A stretch of 64,000 bases of DNA, from assembly GCA_963513935.1 (NCBI GenBank), contig OY740768.1:77228877-77292876 (forward strand), in the 5' to 3' direction. Shown here piece by piece: positions 25,088 to 38,000 of the stretch (within the stretch, counting starts at the first letter, position 1; each line of letters opens with the position of its first letter). The notes beneath the pieces are model-generated. The model worked only from the letters and a program-made list of their open reading frames with translations, did not search any database and was not told the origin of the DNA. This stretch comes from Aphrophora alni. Its lineage: Eukaryota > Arthropoda > Insecta > Hemiptera > Aphrophoridae. Made by a program: the position numbers and the translations under genes.

Positions 25088-28000
25088 TATTGTTACAAGT
25101 AAGCATACCTCATGTTCCAAGAACAAAGCTTTAAGCGTTCCATTAGACCAATAATCCATACCATATGCAAGAAGTTTCATCGAAATTCGGTTTACTCTGA
25201 GGAAATTTCCAACAAATAGAACCTGAAATGAAACAATGTAATACTAACTTTGGTTTCTATTAGTGATATATTTTTTACAAATATTTAGCAAAGTCAAGTT
25301 CATAGGAGTTGGAATTAACATGTTAACTGCTATGGGGGTCCGTTCGGGTTGCCACCGCTAGGTCGGATAAAATTTACTGCCGACCCAATAAGATCGGCAC
25401 TCCACAATTAACATAATAGAATTGGCTAATGTTGCTTACTTCCGTGCCAGTCCAATAAGGTCGACATGATATTTAATAGACTACTAATTTTTATTTTCAG
25501 TATAAAAATGTAATTATATTATACTTTTAATATAATTACTATAATATATATAAATCTATAATGTGATACACCATTATTTTTGAATGATTCAATTTATATC
25601 AAATTACAGATACAATTTATTTATGTTTAGCAACGACCTCTTCCTGCATGCCTAGGAATCCATACACAATTGTTCCTCTAAAAGTAGTGATAGAATAAAC
25701 TTTTTTACTAAAATTGTAATTTTTAGTGTGTAAAATAGCGTTAAAATTCTTGATTTTTTTTTTTATATAATAAAAACTATTTTACGTGGAAACATTTGAA
25801 AAAGACGGATTTGAAGAGAAAGACGCGATCTATCAAGCAGTGTTATGTTAAATCTGACTGACAGAAATTTAGAATCGGGAATATCAGACAAAAAAGAGGT
25901 AAGTTTTGTTTAAAACTTGTTAACGTAAAACTTAGACGTTACGTATCAAAACAATGCAAATTTTACCAATTTTTGGAATAATCATTATAACGTTTTGTGG
26001 TATTTTTTTTGCATGATAACTTTTAAAAACAGAGAGAAATACCATCGAATACCAAATGAATTTCGTCTCGTCAAGTTTGTTATATGTTCAAGTAGGAATA
26101 TCTCTGGATCTATGAGACGCAGAATAATTTGTAATCTACGGTTAGAAAGAGAAACATGTGATCTATAGAACAGTGTTTTAGTTGACATAAATGACAGAAA
26201 AATAGAGTTGTAATCATATCAGGAAAAATGGAGCCGCGTTATACGAAAAGGAGCAGTTGAAATTTACGATTTTACGCTACAAAAATACGTGAAATTCACC
26301 AATTTTTGGAATATTATTTATAACGTTTTGTGGTATTTTTTTTTTTGCATGATTATGCATCTACGGAACATTAGCTTTCCAACGGTATTTTATTTATTGC
26401 GATAGGACAATTTTAAGTGGGCGTAACGTTGAATTGCAAAATACGTGTTTTATAGTTAGTGAAGTGAGCCATGACTAATGTCGCGACCACTTTTTAAGGC
26501 AAAAAGTGGTCGAGCACCAGTTGGAGAGTTAAATTGAATTTTAAGAAACTTTAGAAGAATTAAGTTTCAAAAAATAAATAAGAATCCAATTCTAAAAAGA
26601 AAGGATTGAATTCTTGCTTCAGAGTTAAAAGTTCATTTTTATTAATATGTAAGAAGAGAGAAGTTACACGTTGCAAATGACTCCAGAAAAGTGGGGTTTA
26701 TTTATTATTATTCTCTCTGTGAACGAAAGAGGGGAACTTACCCGTTGTAACACTCCTTATAAACATTGACCACAGCTATACCAATGAGCAGTTCCTCAGC
26801 AAGCTTGTGATACCATCTTATTGATTTTTGACAGTACTATAAAAGCCATTAAGTCAGATACATCAATTTCCACTTTTACCTGTATCAACAAAATTTGCAG
26901 GATGTTTTGTTGACATTATTTTCACTTCTCTCTTATCCATCCATCTTGAATAAACAATGCCATTAGGATATTCAAGACAAATCATTTCTCTTTTTTTTTA
27001 AAGTCAGCTGTTCTCCATTGCAGGTATTAGGTATGGTTTATTTTTGTGCAGAAACCATGATCGATTACTAATTACAGTGCCAACAAAATGGGTGTTTCTG
27101 ACCAAGAGAATTTTAGCTAGATCCATAGAGGTGTAAAAATTGTCAACATATAAAGTATACACTTTATGTAAATAATCTCTCATCAAGTCCATTACAAAAG
27201 ACAAGCCTTCATCAGTGCATTTTTCCTTTGTAAGTGTAACCGGTGGTATCACAAATTTTGAAAATCTTAATCCCATATTTTATTTGGAAGATATTAATGG
27301 AAGATAAGTTGTCCTCTAAAGGGAATCATAGTTTTATCTACATCTTCACCTGGGATTTTATTCATTGTAAACCGATTGTTTAGCTTGAAAATAAGGGGTG
27401 AAATCTTAACTAAGCATCCTCCTTGTGTCATGTTTTCAGTATTATGAAATGGCAGACTCTTAATAACATCTGAAAACGATTCCTGTTCATAACTTTACTT
27501 GCAAAACCTTCTTATTGATTTCCGGACACCAGTACAGTAGGAAGCCATTTAGTCAGATACATCAATTGACATTTTGGTTTTGTTATATTAAAAATTACAT
27601 GTGATTTTAGAATATTCTCACCTTGTTTTTTTTACCTGTATCAACAAAAGCTGCACAATGTTTTGCTGACATTATTTTCATTTTCTCTTATCCATCCATA
27701 TTGAATTAACAATGTCATTAAGATATTCAAGACAAATCATTTCTCTTTTTCTAAAGTTCAACTGTTTCAACTGTTCGCCATTGCAGGTACTAGGAATGGG
27801 ATTTCGTGTGAAAACCACGCACAGTTACTAATTAAAGTGTCGACAAGCTGAGTCAACACTTTAATTTTATAGCACATTTTGTTGAAAAATAACACTACTG
27901 ACCCGATCGGTCGAAAATTACCTCTCAACATTGGTTGATTATTTGTTATAAATTGTCTTATGGCTTTATTACTAATACACCAAAACATATACAACTTTAA

Positions 28001-31000
28001 AACATTACACAGTTAAAGTTGGCAATAGGACTAAAATACAAAAAAATACATAGCAGTTAACATGTTAAAATACCAACAAAATTTACATAGATAAAACTCA
28101 TAAATTTAACCCAATATTCATATACAGAGTATACCTGAAATACACAGACATACTGTATTTTATCTGTAGATAATTTTTTTTTTAAAGTTCCTATAAACAT
28201 ATATCTGAAAATGCTTTGTTTTATAGTTGTCTGTCTGTTTTCCTAAACAAATAAATAACTTCATAAATGATCAAAATATTGTGTCCTAATTCGGTATACA
28301 CATTTTTGTATGTAATTTTTAACAGTATACCAAACACCAATACAGTAGAACCTCATTAAGTTGGCCCCCTTTAAACTCAGATCTCTGGATAATCTAGACT
28401 GAATTAGGAAAAAATAAAATAATTGCTAAACAAGGAACTTATTCAACAACGTAAATAAATAAATTATAATAGATCAACTTCATTAAAAAAGATAACAGAT
28501 TTAATTGATGGAGAGGCTCCATAGTAGTCAATTCTTAAAATGCTAAAAAAACTGAAACTAAACCGTGGTTTGACATTGTCTCAGAAAATGAAACCGAAAC
28601 AACTGCACCGGAGATAGTTGTTTCTTAGTTAAAAGACAAAAAGGAGGAACAATATAAGAGCAATTACAAAGTGGACGTCGCCTATGACAAAGAGGATATG
28701 TTGTTGGGCCCAATGATTCCTCTCAAGACACCATCACAGACACCGCAAAAAGGCTTGAAAAGATGAAAGTGAAGGTGAAATAAACAAGAGCAGTAAAAAA
28801 AAACCTCTTTGAGTGACTTGCAGATCAGGGCATAGTGTGAAATCCCAATCTGTGGGGAAAGAAAAGAAAATCTAATACCGTGGAAAAAATAGCTAAAGCT
28901 CAAAAAGAAGCCGCTAAGATGACATGTCCCATTAATGTCTTGAGATAGCAAGAAACCTAGGAAGGCAGATGATCAAACACCTTCCAAAGAAATTAAAGAT
29001 ACAAATTCTCATAGTTAAGATAGCAATAATATCAGAGAAATATCCTGATTACAAACTTACTGCAGAGTCAATAGAACAGCTGGAATGTTCCCTATCCCTG
29101 GAATTAGAAAGTCTAGAGGATTGGAGCATTTCTACAGTTCAGCAACATCTACCTAGAGCCTGGAGTCTGTATTATGGTTTGTGCAACTATTGAAACCAAG
29201 AAACGGTTGTAGAAAAAATCTGGACTTAACCCTCTAACTGTCTCTTCCACACTAAATGTGGATGAATGATGCGCTGTGTCGTTTATCTACAAAAAAAACT
29301 CTTTTTTTTCAATTTAACATTTAGCCCATCCTACCGCAATAAATAAAATACCGTTTGAAAGCTTATGACCAAAAGATACATATTCATGTAACAAAAATAC
29401 CATAAAACGTTATAAATAATATTGAATTTAATTGTTAAAGTTTGTGTATTTCACGGCAAATGAGAATGCAAAAAACTGTGCAGTTGTGAAACATAAATTT
29501 ACGTCATTCTTTCTCTAATTTTCACAAATCCATATTTCTCTCTAACAAATCTACAATAATACTGTTCTATAGATCAAAGCTTCCTGTTTCGATCTGTTTC
29601 CAAATCTTTCTATCTGTTATAGTTTTTAACCTATAAAAATTAAACAAAATCAAGTTTTTTCAATTCAACTTTGAGCCTAGTAAATATTATTTTATCAAAA
29701 TGTGTAATATACCATTGTAAAGGTAATTTTTCAGTTTTTTATAATCATGTAACAGATATTATATACAGCAAAAGGAAAAAATTAAAGAATTCGATCAAGT
29801 TGTAGTGTTTTGCCGTGAGAGAACAGCACTGCACAGTTCTTCGAAATATAAGAAAATGTGTACTGATTCATCATATAATTTTTGTAAATGGTAATTCTTG
29901 TCCAAATAACACATTTTGACAATATTTTATAGTACTTTTTTTTCTCCTACGAACTACGTATTCCAAATTATCCCAACTCTAATAGTTTTGGAGATACTTA
30001 CTTTCTATATTATACAACTTATATTACTTATATTGGTTATATTACTTTCTACAAAATAGTAACCAAACCGAATTAGACTCATTTTCTTTTAGGTGATGTT
30101 ATGAAATGTAAAATATTAATAACTTACATTGATATTTTGTAACCGTTCTAAACGCTATTATAAAGATGAGTTTAATTTTTTTTAGTAATTTTTTTGTTTT
30201 TCACTCATTTTGTTTCAGGCCTACCTAGTACAAAGGTCTAGGTTATGTCAAATTAGGCCTAACTTTTTAGCAAATTTCCACTGTCTAATAAAAATTTTAG
30301 AAATTGATATTTGTCTTTACCATCTTTTATCCAAAACTATATTAAAAATGTCTTGTATATCTTGAAAAAATTAAAAAAAATTGTTCTTTAGTAAATAAAC
30401 CCTTTGATGTGGAATTGTGACGGGCGCTTCGCTGCTGGCTCCTAGTGAAAGGCTACTAAGAGACTCCCTTACTTATTGGAATACTGCTAGGAAAGTTATT
30501 ACAGTTTCAAGAGTTAAATAGACTATAAAATTTAGTCCCTTTAACCCTAGAAATCCTACGACTCATAATATGCAACTCATTGCCCTTTTCTGTGGAGTAC
30601 TAGAGTCATAATATGCAACTCATTTACAGTCGTCCAGTCCATACTAAATATCTTTACTATTACTTATTTTATATATTTCTCATTTGGTACTAATCGATAG
30701 TAGTGATTTCACACTTCATTTTTATTTTAAAATCAAAGGTCATAGATTTATTTTTAGAAAAAAAATACTGGCTGAAAGTTTTGTAACCAAAACTATAAAC
30801 AGCTTTCTCACAGCTGACGCTCCTATCTTGTTGTTGAAACTGAGTTTTGTTTATCTTTAGTGCTGTGTTTTAATATAACCTAAAATCTATTTATAGTGTG
30901 TGATCCTTGTAAATCAAGCGATATTCTTGAAATTTTAACAAGATATTTCTGATTTTGAAAGTGATATTTCGGCTGTGAACTATAGAGCTAATGTGACGAT

Positions 31001-32030
31001 TTTTCTTCTGGAAGCAATGATGATTATTTTCACGATGTTGAAGAACTGAATTCTGAAAGTGATAGTGAATCTGAAACTGAAAGTAATGAATGTGTCCGAC
31101 CGAAATGTATTCGAGTGTATCCACCAGAACCTGAAGTAGGTGTTTGTAAGAAGTTTGAGGTAAGAAATCCTGAAATAATAGTTCTCCACCCAGAAACAGT
31201 AGGCCTATTGAATATTTTTTATTATCTATTATTTTCTAAATAAATTGTTACATATTTATATTTTTTCTTCACAAGGAAACATATTGTATACTTTAGTTTT
31301 TTAATTTTGTAATTTTTTATGACTGTGAAAAAGAACTAAAAAAAATGTTCAAAATAAATTTCTTCATTCTTAGTCAACCAGTATTTACTAGTAAATAAAT
31401 AAATTATCTAATTGCATGAAAATACAATTTAGCATATTCTGAGTGAAATGATATATAACACTTTATGTTTACTGTGTATAGTAAAATTGGAGTATTTTTT
31501 TCAAAAAACACTTGTAAAATGAACTAAAACTGCTTAGCACTTGGGGAAAGTACTGTTACCAGGCGACTTAAATTATCAAAAGTTGGAACCAACTGGTAAC
31601 AATGTTTAAATAAAAAAAAGACAAAGACAAATTATATAATTAACAAAGCCAAAATTTATTAAGTTTAAACGGAAATTTCGACGGATCAGATTTTACCATT
31701 TACAGTTATGTAAATACCAGCTTAAGATTACTTGTCATCACCAAAAGCTTAATAATGAATAAGATTACAAATTGAATCTTCTTTAAAAAAAAAAATTTTA
31801 CATGCCCTTAATAAGTAAAAGAGAAAAAAAATTAACAATTAAACTTTGACATTTATCCCCCCTTTTTATACAAACTGTTATAAAAGAATTCAACAATAAA
31901 AAAGATTCTATAATCAAAATTAAAATTTTAGTTCAAAAGGTATATTAATTCTAACAAGTTTTCATCATTAAATTACTTATAAATTATCATAATTTTGTTT
32001 ATTAAATTTCTTACATTCTAAGTTGGCCAA

Positions 32031-32089
<59 letters not shown>

Positions 32090-35000
32090 ATTTGATCCCT
32101 TTCTGATGATTTTTGTACACAAACGTTCCACTACTGAGGTGTTTGTCCAATTCTGATGATCATCAGAATGGGACATCTCTATATCTATAACTACTTTGTC
32201 CTGACTAACAGAGAATCGACGCCGAGCAAAAACTACTAATGATAATGATATCATTTACAGGTATATTTGCATGTGGTCACAGACGCTTACAAATAAGGAT
32301 TTTGCGAAATTTTGACTTTAAACAGTAAATATTATCAAAAACTTGCAATTTTGGGCTCTATTACGGTTAAATAGGTGGGAATAACCATGAATTATTATAG
32401 TGTTTGTGCTTCCCAATGATTCCACTTGGAGCAGTATGTTTGTGTTAGATTAAAATGTTTAGGTTGTAACTTTTAAATTATTACCTTTTTGTTCTATTTA
32501 ATTGAATTTTGGTATTTTTTTTTATTAAAATTTCTTATTTGCACAATGTTAGTAAACAGTGATATTATTAAACGATATTATACTTAGTTGTGTAAATTAC
32601 AAGTACTTTAATATTCTAAAAAGTTTATAAACAATTTTGATTTACTTTAAATAAATATTATTACTGAGTGAAACATTTTTTGTTAAATATTCGCAGTGTA
32701 CATTTTTTTAAAAAAATTCTTAAACGATTGAGGGCGAAGCCGCGACGGGAAATACTAGTATAAAATGCATTTTAGTTGGTTTAAAACCATCAAAATATTT
32801 CTCATTTCATCAACTGACTTTTTCTTCTTCTTCTTTTTTTTTTAATATTAGGCGTAGTAATTGTATAACCTTCAATTATTTTATTTTAGTAAAAACTGTA
32901 ATATTTTTCACCTTTCCCCTAAACATTCCTTACAATTTCTGTCTCTTAAAATGAGCACGTAGGATCTGTGCTTAATGAATGTTTCTTTGAAGTATTTTCT
33001 GCTCCAAAAAGAATCTTCATTTTCTTCAAGACATCACAAAAGATTTTATTAAAAATTTGCAGTTAAATTATCCTCTGTTAATTAAATTATTACATTAATT
33101 ATTTGACCCAAACATTTTATAGATCATGTCAGGAAAGGGAAGGTTAATTACTCCACCAAAATCAACAATTCACCAGAGGGATCTATGGAAAATGTTTAAC
33201 AGAGCAGCACGAAAAATACATTTAAAAAACATCAAACTTTAAAGAGTTCGTTTAATACAAAGTAATTGAGATAATATAGATGGTTTGATATAAATATTAT
33301 TTTACAGTAGGTAGGCTACACACAAACAATCCGAAATCGATCATTAAAAATTGCCTTTGTTATCTACGCACGGGAGTTCATCTTCTAACAATTGGAATAA
33401 ATAGTTTATCCCTACCACCTACCATTGAACGCTCGAGGATTTTTATAGCAAACAATTTAATGTGGTTTTGGTTTGAAGTCACCGGAATTATTACTATACA
33501 CCCGCTAAATCCTTCAAGCAAAAATGGTAACTTGGGTTTTCCTTCCTTTGTTGATTTCTATTATAAACTCTTGGAAATGCCAAACAGCTATTAAATCAAA
33601 TACCTACTTCCGTCATCTGTGGAAAACAAACAAAAGGTTGTTGGCTGAATCAGTAAAACTTAAAAGATAATAAGTTCTTCGATTGATTCGATAAACACAT
33701 TCGTTGATAAGAAACTGATTGAATAAGTCGAAATTATTGGCATTTTACTATTTAATAATCTGCGTTTCTTAGACAGGTTTACCCCTATAAAGGGTGAGTA
33801 TACATTTTTATTTACATAATGTACAATTTAATTTACATTAACAAACCTTTTATTAAATAATATGACCATACTAATTAATTTTGAAACGAGTTTAGAAAAT
33901 GTAATAAACCTCCATTATAAAGATGTATAGTGCTGTTAATAAATTTAAAATTAACATGAGCACAGAAAAGTATAACACATTAGTTTTATATTACTGCTTT
34001 ATAGTTTTCTATGAACTGAGTATTGTTGTTTCAAATCCACCATGTATTTGAAACTGTTTTTTGCAATTTTAAAATCCTGTATAGTTTATGTTTTTCACGA
34101 GATTCACCACACAAAAACTGAATATCGTACCTGATGTAAGTTACTATTATTCCATGATGTATCATTTGCTTTTTAGATTATCATCTCTTAATCTACAGTT
34201 CCGTTTGAGAACAAATATATTGCAACCTATTTTATAACACAAATTTGTAATATATTCTTTCATTCCATGAGAGAAACATATCCATTTCGACTCTCAGGAA
34301 ATTTACTGAGTAACATTCCTTTAGTAGTTCATCTATGAAACTAACATCAATGTTGTAACCTATCTTACTGTGCTTTTTTTTTTTTTTTTAATGTCATGCA
34401 ACTTGATTTAATTGCGTAAAAAATTACTTATTTTGACCGAAAGAACTTAGATTATAGGCTACCATCTTAATCCTATACTTTGAGTACTTTTAATGAGGTA
34501 AAATTGTTTGTGTGAGTATTTTTTCCAATTCAGCCATATAAATATCATCAAAATGACAAATTTGTTGAGAAGTGTTCCCCCTCTTCTTCACTCGTTATCA
34601 TAATGTTACTTAAAATGGTTAACCCGACGTCTTATCCTCGGACGCTGTTTCCGTTATAAACTAATAACCTTTCTTAAGTACTGGTAATACAAAGAGAAAC
34701 ATAATTTTTCTGATCATTTTCAATAATCTGTAACTGTTACCTGTATTTTTGAAAAAAAAAAAAGTTTGATGGAACATTTGCGACATTGTTTTAGTTTATC
34801 GTTTTCATTTGTAAGTAAAAGAAATTGGTAGTTTGTAAGTTTGTTCGAACAATTAGATATCTAGAGAACGTCCAATTCCAATGGAACCTTAAGTTCACCA
34901 CTTTCTACACATTTAATAATTTCCGATCTCTCTTCAATTGTATTTAGAATTCACACACATACGCACACGCACAAAGATCAAAAAGCTGTTTTGTTACTTT

Positions 35001-38000
35001 CTTAATAACACTCGCTCCGTAGGTTAGGAAATTATTGACCATAAGGAACCGATTTAAAAATAATAATTTTCACGTTTTGGGGGTCACTGGTTACAAAAAT
35101 AACATTTTATTTAGTATTGGTGTGTGTGTTTGTGTTCTTACCAATTAGTCGTTATTTGATACGACGTATGTTTACACATCCACGCTATTAGATCCAGCCC
35201 CTAGGATCTGTTATCGCCAAAGCCTACTTCCTGTGTCCTTGAGCATTCGCTGATGACGATCATTTCATTCCAGTGGCGGATATACGGGGGGGGGCTTTCG
35301 GGCTGAAGCCCCCCAAAACCTCTAAAATGTTTTTGAATGAATGTAAATTGTATACCAATATATTTAGTTTGAAGCTCGTAAAATATATTCATTTACAAGA
35401 ATGACCTAATTCCACTACTACGTCTTCAATTGTATGATATCCGTTAACGTTTTAATACTTTGTATAATGTCTTAGTTACATTTACATTGCCTGCAATCAA
35501 TCAACATAAAATATTTTGATTTTTGTGCCTGCTTTGTTTATCTAGTTTCATTGAAACGATACGCGCACTATCGAGGACGCGCATACAGTGAATCAGCGGT
35601 TAAACTAAACGTGTTATTGTTTGTGTCTAAACGTAAACAGACAAATATTTCATGCTTCTTCAAGAACCATAAGAAGAGTAAAAGTGAAGACGTCCACATG
35701 CAAGATGGCACTGGGGCGCTGGTTTATCGACTAGTCTGAAAACCTTGTCGGTTTTGGTCGGTTCAATATATGAAAGTCCTTTCACAAAATTTTCCCCCGT
35801 TCAGCCCCCCCCCCCAAATAAAATTCTAGATGCGCCACTGTTTCATTCAACATACGAAACATTCCGAAGTGAGGTGGATCTAGTATAGGCTACTGTATTT
35901 TGACAAAGTATGCTTGTGTATGAGATTCCGACGACACCCACCACGTTGTCCTGCTTTAACAGATCTGCCGTAATGCTCCGTTACGCGAGCATTTACTGTA
36001 CTTCATAAAAAAATGATTGTGATCTTTTGAGTTGAATTTCTTTGCGGCAACAACACACTTACCTCAAATCCTCAAATGATTTGCCCCAAATGTAATAAAT
36101 ATTTTTTGATAAGGTTATATTGTACATTTTTTAACTAAAACAATTATGAAAATTCAACTTACCGCAGGGCCGGCGCAAGAAGCTTTACCGCCCTAGGCAA
36201 AACTATTGTTAAGCGCCCACAAACCATTCCAAAAAACCCGTATCAACTACTAGTAGTATAACCATTTCATGAAATATAAAATCAAACAAAATAGTTTATA
36301 CATTTTTTTAAAAATTCATTATTTATTGTCAGTTAATTGCAGTAAATAAATAGAATATCTTAACATTGATATAATTTCGTTTAAGAAAACTACAATGTAA
36401 TTATGACATTGAGTAAAGAGCTAAGCAAAAATGACAAAACAAATAATAATTGTTTTGTAAAATAATAATCATTGATAAACGAATCTTGGACTGAAACATG
36501 TTACTAATTTTAGTTTTAGATTTTAATATATATATATACTTCGTATAACTCCTCTCTCCTAATATAACTAATATAGACCCTATTTGTTGTAGAACTTATT
36601 TTGCTCTACTATATTATTGACGTATAATATTTTATTGTTTTGTTAAATTCCCCTCGGGCAATGGAAACGGGGTACCGTAAACGTACCAACTATGTAGTTC
36701 CCATAACAATAGGTGAAACCTTCAATGACCAACAACCAAACCTCAATTATTATGAAAATAAATGACACCAATGGTATGACTTTTTTTTATTTTTCAAATA
36801 ATAATAATATTAATAAAACTAAAACCTAAATAGTAAATTTAATTCATAAGCTCAGTGTATTAAATTTTTCATGAAGCGAGGATTTTTTTTTCGTCAGGAT
36901 AAATTCGTCTGCAGGAAAGTTGTGGAATATCGTATGGTAACATTTTTTGTGAGATCCATAGTTTAATTGTAAAATTGATAATTATATGAATCACTGCCAT
37001 ATCGTCATGTTTTATTGATGCGCTTGTTTGTTAGAAATTGTTTTGGTTACGGATGTTTAGGTATGAGTCACCCCGGCTCGCACTCAGCAGTAACGTGACG
37101 TGATATTGTGTGTTTATCTTTGTGTCAATTCAGGACAACCTATTTTACTTCAGTTGGATAAACGTTGGACATAAATACATTAATAAATGTACTTGTAAGG
37201 CATGAAGAATTCCAACTTTTGAAAAAAGATAAATATGGAACAACTTTGTAGCCAATGCTTTGTGCCCAATTTTAATGAAACTACGACAAGGAGGTAAATT
37301 TTAATCAAAATTCGCTAAATCCACTGCCGATTTGTTTTATTCAACTGGTTATCTGATATAGTTAAGGTATCTTCAAATACCGTATTTATGGAAAAATTAA
37401 TGAAACTCGGACAAATATTGCGACTTGTAAAGGAAAATATTCAAAAGTGATCATATAATGTCAAAAAATTCGATAAAAAACCGTCTTCCGATAATCCAAT
37501 TGGTTTTGGGCAACGAAATATTTTTTTTCCCAATCGTTTGTGTAAGGAAAATATATAGATATACAAAAATATATAATAATGTGAACGACCACTGAAAACG
37601 TGTTCTAGGGTTTCAGTGTAGGTGGGGGGGGGGGGTTCAGTGGACATTTCCTTGTCTGAGGGCTTGTTTTTGTTGTAAGGGCAAAGACGATAGTTATATT
37701 TCCACATATTATATGGAAGTTAGCTAAAAATATTGCAATATCGTAGTGGACATTATTGTACTCAGAATTGTTATTGAAGGATTATTACATCATTGTCTGT
37801 TTCTAATACTCTTTGTACAGCCAAATGTTTTTAGGATGGGTAAACACATTAGCAACTATCTTTTTACGAAATAGCTAACTTGTTTCTAGGTTCTGAATGA
37901 ATCAAACATAACCAAAGATTTCTATACGAATAGAATCACAGTTCTAATTTGGGTAACTAACCTAAGTTCAAGTCTAACCGTTCAATAAAAAGAGAAATTT

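Larger units (their letters stand above)
25327..28056 (-). mobile_element. piggyBac-type element with rearranged transposase
   Basis: TTAA at 25323-25326 and 28057-28060 flanks 2730 bases whose ends are inverted: CTGCTATG on the left and CATAGCAG on the right. The flanking bases on both sides read CATG next to TTAA, making the outer context palindromic. It contains minus-strand piggyBac transposase fragments, and a copy of another TTAA-type family (25700-26528, reverse). It sits at the start of the 33.5-kb pantothenate kinase intron. Rearranged coding sequence means it is inactive. Confidence 0.7.

Noticed and set aside
32018..32254. 78-codon minus-strand open frame
   Set aside because: Half of it is the (TA)n run read as Tyr-Ile, and the rest matches no family.
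36166..36230. hAT-like terminus (CAGGGCCGGCGC)
   Set aside because: No matching inverted end or 8-base duplication was found, so no element is annotated.
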